Both the position numbers and the translations under genes were made by a program. A stretch of 31,696 nucleotides of DNA from Candidatus Dadabacteria bacterium (GTDB lineage Bacteria; Desulfobacterota_D; UBA1144; Nemesobacterales; JADFKM01). The DNA is taken from contig JADFKM010000020.1 of assembly GCA_022564935.1 (NCBI GenBank), forward strand, positions 1 to 31,696. The letters run 5' to 3'. The notes under the pieces are model-generated. The model ran no database searches and was not told where the DNA came from. It was given only the letters and a program-made list of their open reading frames with translations. This document shows, in pieces, positions 7,347 to 17,023 of the stretch (position 1 is its first letter; every line of letters starts with the position of its first letter).

Positions 7347-8705
7347 TTGAGGAAATCCTTTTATATTTTTTGTAGTTATGGTAGGCCGTTGGCGGTCGTT
7401 CTGTCAGCGGTTCTGGTGTTTTCCCTTCTTCACACCGATGCATTGGCCAGGGCGAAGAAAAAGCTCAAAGAGGAAACCCCTAAGAGGGCCTTGAAGATAA
7501 GGGACTACAAGTGGGGAGGCGGAGGAAGCGGAAGGCCCGGTATCTTAAAGGAGATAACCATAGAGAATACGGGCAAGCTGGCCTATGGAACCATTCAGAT
7601 AGAAGCTGAGTTCTACACAATGGATGACCGTCCTCAAGGCTCTCTGCGCACCACGATCAGGGAGGTTCTGGAGCCGGGCGTTACAAAAACGTTCTACAAC
7701 CTCAGCTTCGGAATCATGCACTCTCCCCTGGAGAAGAGCACCCTGAGGGTGGCCTCGGCAAAGACTTTCACAACCGGGCCGGGCTCGATGCCCAATCCGG
7801 GGGAGCTTGTGAAAGTTGTGGAGTGGAAGTGGGCCGGAGGGCTGTATGGTACGGTGGGAATACTCGAAGCAATCACGCTCAATAACACGAGTGAGAAGAC
7901 CCTGAAAAACATTGAGCTTGCGGTTGAGTATTGGGCCGGGAATATAAAAAAGGGCTACACACGCGTGTTCATCCAGGACATCATCTCCCCGAAGGGCACT
8001 AAGACCTTCCACGGTGTAAACGTAGGGTTCAGACACCCGGAGGCCACAAAAGCCGTTATCTCGGTTATCGGTGTGGACGAGGCAAAGGTTAAGAAAAAGG
8101 AGATCGTGCGTAAGCTTGTGAGGAGGAAAAAAACGAAGCAAAAAGGTGTCGCTGTCGGAGAAGGGGAAAGACCTGCGTGGGAGGAGCCCGATTTGGGGGA
8201 GGAGTCTCCTACGGCAAGGAGAAAGAGGCTGATAATCCAAAAGAGGACACGAGAGCAAACAGGCCCCGCCGCGCCGCCCTCCGTAGCCCGGGCCCCCGGG
8301 GAGATTGCCAAGGGGACTATGGCGCAGGGCCGTTCCCTCGAGCCCGAAGACGAGGGTGAGGAGTATATAGAAGTTGAAGAGATCGAAGTAATAGAAAACC
8401 CCATACCCGACCAGGACATCATCGTCAGAAGCTTCGTAATGGGCAATACGATTCCCTACACCATAGGATATCTCGATAGGCTCACTCTTGAGAACATAAG
8501 CACCATCACATACAAGCGTATAGCCATTACAATCGACTTTTACTCGCGAAGCGACAACAGGCCCCTTGCCTCGAGCAGGATAGTGATACCCGAAGTTATT
8601 CCTCCAAACAGCAAGAAAACATTTAAAAAGGTGATGGTGGGTTTCCTCAGCATAAAGCCCGAAGTGGTCGTAATTCGTGTGGAAGGCGCCTCAGTGGTTA
8701 GGTAA
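7347..8705 (+). CDS. Exported protein with three copies of a beta-rich domain (FxLYD-like)
   Basis: Function unknown. The N-terminus has basic residues and a hydrophobic segment (about 14-29) ending near ALARA, a probable signal peptide. Three related segments follow: about 48-142, 153-248 and 357-452. Each carries the pattern Gly-Ile/Tyr-Leu-x-x-[IL]-T-[IL]-x-N-x-[ST], a strand with an aromatic residue (EAEFY, AVEYW, TIDFYS), then xEVxxPxxxKTF and a closing FG/VGF strand. This is the layout of a small beta-sandwich, like FxLYD domains. Between copies two and three lies a charged linker (about 249-356), first basic then acidic. TTG at 7347 has a GGGGAG 11 bases upstream. The gene precedes the GGDEF protein by 73-139 bases on the same strand, so a shared signalling role is possible but unproven. 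Confidence 0.8.
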   Translation: MRKSFYIFCSYGRPLAVVLSAVLVFSLLHTDALARAKKKLKEETPKRALKIRDYKWGGGGSGRPGILKEITIENTGKLAYGTIQIEAEFYTMDDRPQGSLRTTIREVLEPGVTKTFYNLSFGIMHSPLEKSTLRVASAKTFTTGPGSMPNPGELVKVVEWKWAGGLYGTVGILEAITLNNTSEKTLKNIELAVEYWAGNIKKGYTRVFIQDIISPKGTKTFHGVNVGFRHPEATKAVISVIGVDEAKVKKKEIVRKLVRRKKTKQKGVAVGEGERPAWEEPDLGEESPTARRKRLIIQKRTREQTGPAAPPSVARAPGEIAKGTMAQGRSLEPEDEGEEYIEVEEIEVIENPIPDQDIIVRSFVMGNTIPYTIGYLDRLTLENISTITYKRIAITIDFYSRSDNRPLASSRIVIPEVIPPNSKKTFKKVMVGFLSIKPEVVVIRVEGASVVR

Positions 8706-8844
8706 GATGCCGGGGGGTTAACGTCGTAACCGGCCCGGAGTTCCGTATTGCCGAAAGGGTTTATTTGGCCTGCGGCTTTTGAGCTTGAACCTTAAGGGAA
8801 AAGATATAAAATTATACAATAACACCGGTTGTCAGGGTATTCAG

Positions 8845-10485
8845 ATGGTTCAGAGCCCAAATATATCTGAATTTGTATTAAGCTTTTTTCAGCGTTGCTT
8901 GAAGTCCAGTTACTACGAGTCAATAAGGTATTTTGCCGAGAAATCCCGTAATTTAATAGACGACCTCACGGTGTTTACGTCAATAGACCTGAACACAAAA
9001 TCCGGAGTTCTTTACACATTTACGGAAATACAGCCCTCTTACATGTCCTCTATTCTAGAGAGCATAAAGCTCTCTGCGGACAACCTCTCTATAAAGCTTG
9101 ATACCAATGAATGCGATATAGAGGTTTTGCCGAATAGAGAGCTCATAAATTCCAACGGCTCAGCAAAACCGGTGTTTACCCTCACAGTCCCCGTGTATGC
9201 TAAGGTGGACGGCAAGTCTTTTGTCAGCTTCCTTAATTTTGCAAAACAAGGGGGGCTTCCCCCGGACAAGACACAGGTTTTTCATATTAACTCTATTGCT
9301 AATTTCCTGGCTGCTTTGAGGCAGAGGGAAGAGGTGGAAATGTTGGAGCGCAAGAGCATCGAGAGGTTTGCCCTGTACGACGCGCTCACAGGCGTGATGA
9401 ACAGGCACTCTTTTTACCAGACACTTTCAACCGATATCGCCGAGTTTAAAAAGGACAAGCTGCCCCTTTCTCTACTTCTAATAGATATAGACGAGTTCAA
9501 GCAGATAAACGACACCTCCGGCCATGCTTTCGGTGACATGATACTGAGGCAGGTATCCTCGAAGTTCCTTGAGATGCTCGATGAAGGGGACAGGATGTTC
9601 AGGATAGGCGGCGACGAGTTTGCAGTTATTATGAAAACCGATAAAAGGACGGCGTTCTCAAGGGTTCAGGGAATACTGAAAGAAGTGGCAAATATTAGGA
9701 GTCCAAGGGTATCGCTTAGCGGCGGTTTGGTGAAGATCGACCCTGAATCAACGATCACCGTGGATGAAGCCGTTAGGCAGGCCGACGAGGCCCTTTACCT
9801 TGCTAAGGGCAGCGGGAAAAACCAGGTGCTTTTTTTCGACAAGGAGGAGACCTCCGACACTGCTGAGTTCGATCAGACTCTCAATATGCTATCCGACGAA
9901 ATAAGATACAAGCTTAGAGAGGTTGCCGCCGAGAAGCTCTGTAGTTTGTTCGGCTCTTTCGATAAGGGCAAAGTTTACGAGCGCTCGGTCATGATCGCCG
10001 AAATCGCCGTTCAGATAGGCGATGAGATGGAGCTTGATATATCACAGCTGCAAGCTCTGAAATTGGGCGCCGTGCTGCAAGACATAGGCGTTGTGAGCAT
10101 ACCGGATGAAATACTCTCAAAAGGGGAAGATTTAAGTCCCGAAGAGGCCGATACCGTGCGAAATCATACTGTTATGGGAGGGAGGATTGTGGAGCGTTAC
10201 GCTGTGCTTAGAGACTTGCTTCCAATAGTGCTTTACCACCACGAATGGATGAGCGGGGGCGGTTTTCCGTTCGGACTCTCAGGCAGCTCCATACCCCTTG
10301 GGCCCAGGATCATCGCCGTTGCAAATGCATATTTCTCTGTCAATAACCCCTGGGACGGAGCCCTGTCCATAGGCTCGGAAAAGAATCTTCAAGACATTAT
10401 TAACGGAAGGGGCACAAAGTATGATTCCCCTGTAGTAGACGCCCTTTTGAGACTGATTGAAAAGAAAACATTTGAGGCTGCTTAA
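8845..10485 (+). CDS. GGDEF diguanylate cyclase fused to a degenerate HD-GYP domain
   Basis: Likely makes cyclic di-GMP. Start at ATG 8845 (AGGGT six bases upstream) gives 546 residues; an in-frame TTG at 8779 adds 22. The N-terminal 155 or so residues are an unrecognised, perhaps GAF-like, sensor, followed by a helix (REEVEMLERKSIERF). The GGDEF domain has intact DALTGVMNRHSF, LLLIDIDEFKQINDTSGHAFGD and RIGGDEFAV. The RxxD product-inhibition site before it reads DEGD, so it is absent. The C-terminal domain follows HD-GYP order (QDIGVVSIPDEIL, RNHTVMGG, LYHHEWMSGGGFPFGL, IAVANAYF), but the HD pair is QD, the usual K is V, GYP is GFP and the last metal Asp is Asn. It is probably not a phosphodiesterase and may act as a sensor. 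No transmembrane helix is seen. Confidence 0.9.
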   Translation: MVQSPNISEFVLSFFQRCLKSSYYESIRYFAEKSRNLIDDLTVFTSIDLNTKSGVLYTFTEIQPSYMSSILESIKLSADNLSIKLDTNECDIEVLPNRELINSNGSAKPVFTLTVPVYAKVDGKSFVSFLNFAKQGGLPPDKTQVFHINSIANFLAALRQREEVEMLERKSIERFALYDALTGVMNRHSFYQTLSTDIAEFKKDKLPLSLLLIDIDEFKQINDTSGHAFGDMILRQVSSKFLEMLDEGDRMFRIGGDEFAVIMKTDKRTAFSRVQGILKEVANIRSPRVSLSGGLVKIDPESTITVDEAVRQADEALYLAKGSGKNQVLFFDKEETSDTAEFDQTLNMLSDEIRYKLREVAAEKLCSLFGSFDKGKVYERSVMIAEIAVQIGDEMELDISQLQALKLGAVLQDIGVVSIPDEILSKGEDLSPEEADTVRNHTVMGGRIVERYAVLRDLLPIVLYHHEWMSGGGFPFGLSGSSIPLGPRIIAVANAYFSVNNPWDGALSIGSEKNLQDIINGRGTKYDSPVVDALLRLIEKKTFEAA

Positions 10486-12027
<1,542 letters not shown>

Positions 12028-12341
12028 GCCGGCCTTCATCCCGGCCTGGAAGTTGAGTGTGTTTGAAGTGTATACCTCCCGGCGCGGTGTGTTGGTTTAT
12101 TATGAGTGGAGTTGGGTGTCTGCCGATCAGACGTTGCTTCGGGGTGTAAATCATGCTGGGTTGACCCTGAGGGTAATGACCGAGTCGCGGTGATAACCCA
12201 TACGCCTAAATTCGTTCGTCCTGAGGTCCGGTTGGGAGGATTTATGCGCCGGTTGTGCCGAGACATTTTCTTTCGCTTCGGGGCTTCTCCCCGACAATCC
12301 AGGAGGGGCCTTAAAGCTTGCAGCGTAGCATATAACGTTCC
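12028..12341. other. 314-base gap between mreB and mreC
   Basis: No supported gene. A short hairpin follows mreB (GCCGG-8-CCGGC, about 12029-12046) without a T run. ACCCTGAGGGT near 12164 is nearly palindromic. TATAAC at 12331-12336 is a -10-like box five bases before the mreC ATG, which has no Shine-Dalgarno sequence. This suggests mreC may have its own start of transcription. Confidence 0.4.
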
Positions 12342-13169
12342 ATGGGATTTATAAGCCGTCATCCTATTATAGTGAGCGCAGTGTTTTTTATCCTCACCCT
12401 TCAGCTTATTTCGATCAGGCTTGGGGAGCGGGAAACAAAGGGAGTGCTTTCGACATACGTACTCACGCTTAACTACTACCCGGAAATGTTAATTTCCGGA
12501 ACCGCCCGCAGTATTGTGAGCGTATGGAGTAAGTATATAGACCTTCTCGAGGTCGGGGAGGAGAACTCAAGACTTAAGGCACGGATTAGGGAACGCCAAA
12601 ACGATAGGTTCGCCCTGACCGAAGCCATGATCGAAAACAAGAGGCTTAGGAGGCTGCTCGGGTTCAAAGAGCGCTCTTCGCACCCCCTGCTTCCCGTGAC
12701 TGTTATAGGGTCTTCCCCCTCGCTTTCGCGCTCGAAGCTGCTGGTTGTGGACAGGGGAAAGGGTGACGGTGTTTTGGTGGGAATGCCGGTGGCCACAGAC
12801 AGGGGAGCTGTCGGAAGGGTTCTTGTAACGGGCGGGAGAGTGTCTGAGGTTATGCTGATTACCGATGAGCTGAGCGCCGTGGACGCCTATGTACAGCGCA
12901 CCAGGGCGAGGGGAGTAGTGAAGGGCACCGGCGGCGGCTGTGTGATGGAGTACCTGGAGGGGCTCTCTGATGTCAGTGTGGATGACGTGGTTGTTTCTTC
13001 GGGGAAAGACGGGTTTTTCCCAAAAGGGGTTGTCATCGGCACTGTCGGCGAGGTTGGGACTATCGGAGGGGATGTTAGAGCCGTCGTGGTGCCCGCTGCA
13101 GACTTAGATTCCCTCGAAGAGGCCGTAATAATACTCAAGTCACCCGGGTATGTCTTCAAAAACGAGTAA
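12342..13169 (+). CDS. mreC: Rod shape-determining protein MreC
   Basis: A bitopic inner-membrane protein whose periplasmic part activates PBP2 in the elongasome. The 275 residues begin with a membrane anchor (about 6-27), then a predicted coiled coil (about 65-105, with EENSRLKARIRERQ and MIENKRLRRLLGF). Two beta-barrel lobes follow, with LVVDRGKGDGVLVGMPV, GRVLVTGGRVSEVMLITD and the C-terminal SSGKDGFFPKGVVIGTV. All are family hallmarks and the length is normal. ATG at 12342 is the only start upstream of the anchor, although it lacks a Shine-Dalgarno sequence. It overlaps mreD by 20 bases. Confidence 0.95.
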   Translation: MGFISRHPIIVSAVFFILTLQLISIRLGERETKGVLSTYVLTLNYYPEMLISGTARSIVSVWSKYIDLLEVGEENSRLKARIRERQNDRFALTEAMIENKRLRRLLGFKERSSHPLLPVTVIGSSPSLSRSKLLVVDRGKGDGVLVGMPVATDRGAVGRVLVTGGRVSEVMLITDELSAVDAYVQRTRARGVVKGTGGGCVMEYLEGLSDVSVDDVVVSSGKDGFFPKGVVIGTVGEVGTIGGDVRAVVVPAADLDSLEEAVIILKSPGYVFKNE

Positions 13170-13647
13170 GCCGCTTCGCCCGATATGTTTTATCCTGATT
13201 TCTCTCCTGGCAATCGTTCTTCAATCCACCGTTATATCCCCCTACAGACTGGGACCATACGGTCCCGACCTGAACCTTATCCTGATCGTTTTCTTAGGGC
13301 TTTTATCCCCCCTCAGGGGGAGGGCGGGACTTTCGGTTTTTAACGGTTTCCTTATGGACTCCCTCGCGGCGGCCCCTTTTGGTGTACACACCCTTTCGAG
13401 GGCGAGCGTTTTTTTTCTTTTACAGGACTTTTCGGAAAACGTTTACCCGGCAAGCTACTTAACACAGTGTCTGGCCCTTTTTCTCAGCACTATCTATTCT
13501 TGGAGTTTTATAGACGCTGCATATATAATAACCGGCATGCGGTGCTGCACCGTGCCCTTCGAGGCCATGATTATCCAGGCGGTTGTAAATGTTTGTGTGG
13601 GGCTAGGGGTATTTTGGTCCCTAAAGAGGTTGTATGAGAAATTATAG
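13150..13647 (+). CDS. mreD: Rod shape-determining membrane protein MreD
   Basis: A polytopic inner-membrane partner of MreC. At 165 residues with about five hydrophobic segments (near 10-30, 38-55, 62-75, 100-125 and 135-160), it fits the family. The GPDLNLILIVFLGLLSPLRG segment followed by FNGFLMDSLAAAPFGVHTLSRA is the conserved core motif of MreD. The ATG lies inside the mreC end (20-base overlap) and its own end overlaps mrdA by 14 bases, so translation is probably coupled along the operon. The sequence is hydrophobic and poorly conserved overall, so the call rests on motif plus position. Confidence 0.9.
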   Translation: MSSKTSKPLRPICFILISLLAIVLQSTVISPYRLGPYGPDLNLILIVFLGLLSPLRGRAGLSVFNGFLMDSLAAAPFGVHTLSRASVFFLLQDFSENVYPASYLTQCLALFLSTIYSWSFIDAAYIITGMRCCTVPFEAMIIQAVVNVCVGLGVFWSLKRLYEKL

Positions 13648-15445
13648 GCCCGGCTTCGTCATAGCCACAGTTATTCTATTTCTGGTCACATCGGTGCTTC
13701 TTTCTCGGTTGTGGTACCTTCAGGTCATCAGGGGGAGAGAGTTTGAGAAGTCCTCCAGAATCAACCATATCACCGTCCTCAGGTTCCCCGCTCCGAGGGG
13801 GAGGATACTCGACCGTAAGGGAAGGGAGATCGTCTCAAACCGCAAATCCTTTGACGTATATGTCAATATTGAGCATGTCCGGGACCTTGGGGGGCTCGCC
13901 GCAGAGCTTGCCGCCATTACGGGTATGGAGCCCGTAGAAATAGAAGCCACAGTGCAAAACGTTAGGGGCCGCGGCCGTTTCAAGCCCGTACTCATAACCA
14001 AAGATATAAGCCGCGATCAGCTCGCGCTGATCGAGCCGAGAAGGAGCACGACCCTAAGGGGAGTTGAGATCAAAGTTAACCACCTTCGCCGCTATCCATA
14101 CGGCCCGCTTGGGGCGCAGGTTCTCGGATACCTGGGAAGGGTAACGGGCCGGGAGCTTGAAGCCGACCCCAAGCTCAGGAGCAATGACCTGGTCGGCAAG
14201 GCAGGGGTGGAAAAGGCGTTTGAAAAGTTCCTCAAAGGGGTTGAGGGATTTGTTCAAAAGCCCATCGACGTCCTGGGCAGGCAGGTTACGGGATCCCCCT
14301 TCACAGAAGACCTCCGAAGACTGCCGAGCACCCCCGGCTACGACCTGGTGCTTTCCATCGACCTCGATCTCCAGCGGGAGGCCGCGGCCGCCCTGGGCGA
14401 CAGGCCGGGCGCCGTGGTCGTTATGAAGGTCAAGACTGCCGAGGTGCTAGCGCTGGTCAGCAGCCCCACTTACAATCCCCAGGATTTTGTAACCGGGATC
14501 GATCCCAAGAAATGGCGCTCCCTGGTAACCGACAAATCCCACCCCCTTTTTAACCGCACCACGCAGGGCCTCTATGCCCCCGGCTCTGTGTTTAAGATCG
14601 TAACCGCCGCCGCAGCCCTGGAGGAGGGCATCGTCAAGCCGGATACGATGCACTTTTGCCCGGGATACCACATCATCGGAAGCAGTGTGTTCATGTGCTG
14701 GAAGCGCTCCGGCCATGGTTGGGTCGACATCCGTGAGGCCCTTGTTCAGTCCTGCGACGTCTTTTTTTACAAGGTAGCGGAGAGGTTAGGTATCGACAGG
14801 CTTTCGGTGTACATAAGGGAATTCGGCTTCGGCTCTCCCACGGGGATAGGAATCGCCGAGAAGCAGGGAATTGCTCCCAGCAGGCAGTGGAAGATGAGCG
14901 CCAAAAAAAGACCCTGGTTCCGCGGCGATACAATAGTATCTGCGATCGGCCAGGGTTATGTGAGCGCCACTCCCCTTCAGGTGGCTATGATGACCGTGGC
15001 GGTGGCAAATGGCGGAAGGGTGATGAAACCGCGCCTTGTTAACAAGATAGTCGACCGCAGGGGAGAGGTCATCGTAGAGTATAAGAACCGGGTGCTGAGG
15101 AGCTTATCGGTATCTAAGGACACCTTGGAGCTGATACGCGCCTCCCTCGAGGGAGTGGTTAACGACAGCCGTGGTACGGGTCGGGCGGCTAGGCTGGATG
15201 AGGTGGTAGTCGCCGGCAAGACGGGCACCTCCCAGGTCGTCTCGAACTCCGTTAAGAAGAAGCTGCCCGAGTACAGAGACCACGCGTGGTTTACCTCTTT
15301 CGCCCCTTCCGGCGACCCTGAAATTTCCGTTACAGTGCTTGTTGAGCACGGAGGCACCGGAGGGGCCGTGGCGGGGCCTGTGGCCGGACGGGTTATCGAG
15401 TATTACTTTAGGATGAAGAGAGTGGCTAAACGTGATAGCCGTTGA
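13634..15445 (+). CDS. mrdA: Penicillin-binding protein 2, elongation transpeptidase
   Basis: Cross-links peptidoglycan in the lateral wall together with RodA. The 603 residues start with one membrane helix (about 8-27). The pedestal dimerisation domain follows (from about 45, including RFPAPRGRILDRKGREIVSN), then the transpeptidase domain. The three active-site motifs are complete: S318-x-x-K in APGSVFK, S373-C-D, and K529-T-G in AGKTGTS. The C-terminus ends shortly after VTVLVEHGGTGG. ATG at 13634 overlaps mreD by 14 bases, and its own end overlaps rodA by 14 bases. This order and coupling set it apart from FtsI. Confidence 0.96.
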   Translation: MRNYRPGFVIATVILFLVTSVLLSRLWYLQVIRGREFEKSSRINHITVLRFPAPRGRILDRKGREIVSNRKSFDVYVNIEHVRDLGGLAAELAAITGMEPVEIEATVQNVRGRGRFKPVLITKDISRDQLALIEPRRSTTLRGVEIKVNHLRRYPYGPLGAQVLGYLGRVTGRELEADPKLRSNDLVGKAGVEKAFEKFLKGVEGFVQKPIDVLGRQVTGSPFTEDLRRLPSTPGYDLVLSIDLDLQREAAAALGDRPGAVVVMKVKTAEVLALVSSPTYNPQDFVTGIDPKKWRSLVTDKSHPLFNRTTQGLYAPGSVFKIVTAAAALEEGIVKPDTMHFCPGYHIIGSSVFMCWKRSGHGWVDIREALVQSCDVFFYKVAERLGIDRLSVYIREFGFGSPTGIGIAEKQGIAPSRQWKMSAKKRPWFRGDTIVSAIGQGYVSATPLQVAMMTVAVANGGRVMKPRLVNKIVDRRGEVIVEYKNRVLRSLSVSKDTLELIRASLEGVVNDSRGTGRAARLDEVVVAGKTGTSQVVSNSVKKKLPEYRDHAWFTSFAPSGDPEISVTVLVEHGGTGGAVAGPVAGRVIEYYFRMKRVAKRDSR

Positions 15446-16556
15446 CCGCAGGTTCCTAAGGAACTTCGACTGGTTTTTCTTCGCCCTAGTGATTGCCGTC
15501 TGCCTACTGGGACTTCAGAACCTCTACAGCGCTTCGGTTCAGACGGGTCTTTTCACGTTTAAACGGCAGGTCGTGTGGTTTGTGCTCGGCGCCTTTGCCA
15601 GCTTTTCCGTATCGCTCATAGACTACAGGGTGCTTGAGAGGTACGCACACCACCTGTACGTATTGTGTATGTTTTTTTTATTGGCCGTTCTTTTTGTCGG
15701 CAAAGAGGTTGCCGGCTCTACAAGCTGGATATCGATCGGAGGGGCTGTTTCGATTCAGCCCTCTGAGTTTGCCAAGATAGCAGTGGTCCTGGCCCTTGCG
15801 AGGTTCTACAACAGTGATTACGAGGGTGGGCCTTACAGTCTGGCGGAATTGATAAAGCCCATGGCCGCGGTGGGCGTCCCTGTGGGACTCATATTGCTAC
15901 AGCCCGACCTCGGCACCTCTTTGATGGTGCTTTTAATCTCTGCCACGATCGTGCTTTTCATGGGCGTCAGGATCAAGTCGCTGCTGCTGCTCGCAGTCCT
16001 AATCGCAGGGCTTTGTTACCCCACATGGAATTACTTGCTTAAGGACTACCAGCGGGAGAGGATAATGACATTCTTAGACCCCTCCAGAGACCCTCTGGGA
16101 GCGGGTTATAATGCCATCCAGTCCAAGGTTGCTGTAGGTTCCGGAGGACTTCTCGGCAAGGGGTTCATGCAGGGCTCGCAAACGCAGCTTCGCTTCATAC
16201 CCGAGCAGCAGACTGACTTTGCCTTTAGTGTTATAGCAGAGGAATGGGGCTTTATCGGTGCGGCGTTTACGGTAGTTCTGTACTTCCTTTTAATCCTGTG
16301 GTCGCTTGACGCGGCAAGCAGGGCCAGGGACAAATTCTCAGGGGTTGTGTGCATTGGGGTCGCCGCTATGTTCTTTTGGCACACGGTGGTCAATGTGGGC
16401 ATGGTGACGGGTCTCCTTCCAGTGGCGGGCGTGCCCCTTTTGCTATTCAGCTACGGTGGCTCTTCGTTTCTCTCAGCGATGATAGCCGTGGGACTTGTGC
16501 TGGGGGTGAAAGTTAACAGGTTCAGAGCCTCCGGCGACACCATTGAGCACGCCTGA
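15432..16556 (+). CDS. rodA: Peptidoglycan glycosyltransferase RodA (SEDS family)
   Basis: Polymerises lipid II into glycan strands for cell elongation, working with the PBP2 encoded just before it. The 374 residues contain about ten hydrophobic helices. Conserved SEDS segments include GGAVSIQPSEFAKIAVVLALA, LQPDLGTSLM and FIPEQQTDFAFSVIAEEWGF. D262 in the last matches the essential aspartate of E. coli RodA, and LLPVAGVPLLLFSYGGSS near the end is also typical. GTG at 15432 lies inside mrdA. FtsW is the nearest alternative, but the mre/PBP2 context argues for RodA. It closes the rod operon; no clear terminator is seen in the 154 bases after it. Confidence 0.95.
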   Translation: MIAVDRRFLRNFDWFFFALVIAVCLLGLQNLYSASVQTGLFTFKRQVVWFVLGAFASFSVSLIDYRVLERYAHHLYVLCMFFLLAVLFVGKEVAGSTSWISIGGAVSIQPSEFAKIAVVLALARFYNSDYEGGPYSLAELIKPMAAVGVPVGLILLQPDLGTSLMVLLISATIVLFMGVRIKSLLLLAVLIAGLCYPTWNYLLKDYQRERIMTFLDPSRDPLGAGYNAIQSKVAVGSGGLLGKGFMQGSQTQLRFIPEQQTDFAFSVIAEEWGFIGAAFTVVLYFLLILWSLDAASRARDKFSGVVCIGVAAMFFWHTVVNVGMVTGLLPVAGVPLLLFSYGGSSFLSAMIAVGLVLGVKVNRFRASGDTIEHA

Positions 16557-16710
16557 GGCGCCTTCATGCCTGGTCTCTGTCGCCCTTTGGTCAGCGCAGT
16601 TTGAATAAAATCTCCTTTTGTCTCATAACGCGGATTCTGTCCCATGATGTTTGAGGTGAGTATGGGCGGGCTTGTATGGGCGACTGTAGGCGTCTAAAAT
16701 ATTTAGAGCT

Positions 16711-16932
16711 ATGAAAACCTATGAAGATGCCCTGGAGGAGCTCAAAGACATCATCGGCCGCCTTGAGGGCGGAGGTCTGACGCTTGAGCAGTCGCTCGAG
16801 CTTTTTCAGGATGGGGTAAAGAGGATAAATTTTTGCTATAAAAAGCTCGAAGGCATAAAGAAAAAGGTCGAGCTTTTAGTCGAGGGCTCCGACGGTGAAC
16901 TCGAGAAGCGTGATTACGAGCCTGAGACATGA
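16711..16932 (+). CDS. xseB: Exodeoxyribonuclease VII small subunit
   Basis: Small partner of XseA in the single-strand-specific exonuclease VII. The 73 residues give the typical helical hairpin: YEDALEELKDIIGRLEGGGL, LTLEQSLELFQDGVKRI, then a basic second helix (YKKLEGIKKKVELLVEG) and an acidic tail. Length is normal. No xseA is in the window, so the large subunit must be encoded elsewhere. ATG at 16711 is the only start that includes the conserved first helix; no clear Shine-Dalgarno sequence is seen. It leads the xseB-ispA-tlyA group. Confidence 0.9.
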   Translation: MKTYEDALEELKDIIGRLEGGGLTLEQSLELFQDGVKRINFCYKKLEGIKKKVELLVEGSDGELEKRDYEPET

Positions 16933-17023
16933 GGTAAGCTCCGTAGAGAGCGCCTTCATGTCCGTTTGTTGTTTGGCTCGACCCGTGTACGGAAAATCTT
17001 GAGCAGTTGTCGGTCATTTTGTT

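Noticed and set aside
8709-8735. GGTTA/TAACC hairpin after the triple-repeat gene
   Set aside because: Five-pair stem, no T run, no other support.
12106-12354. 82-codon frame in the mreB-mreC gap
   Set aside because: No ribosome site, no recognisable motif, composition like non-coding sequence, and it runs into mreC.
16557-16961. GCGCCTTCATG occurs on both sides of xseB (16558-16568 and 16950-16960)
   Set aside because: Eleven bases shared with no extension and no target duplication or mobile gene; probably chance.
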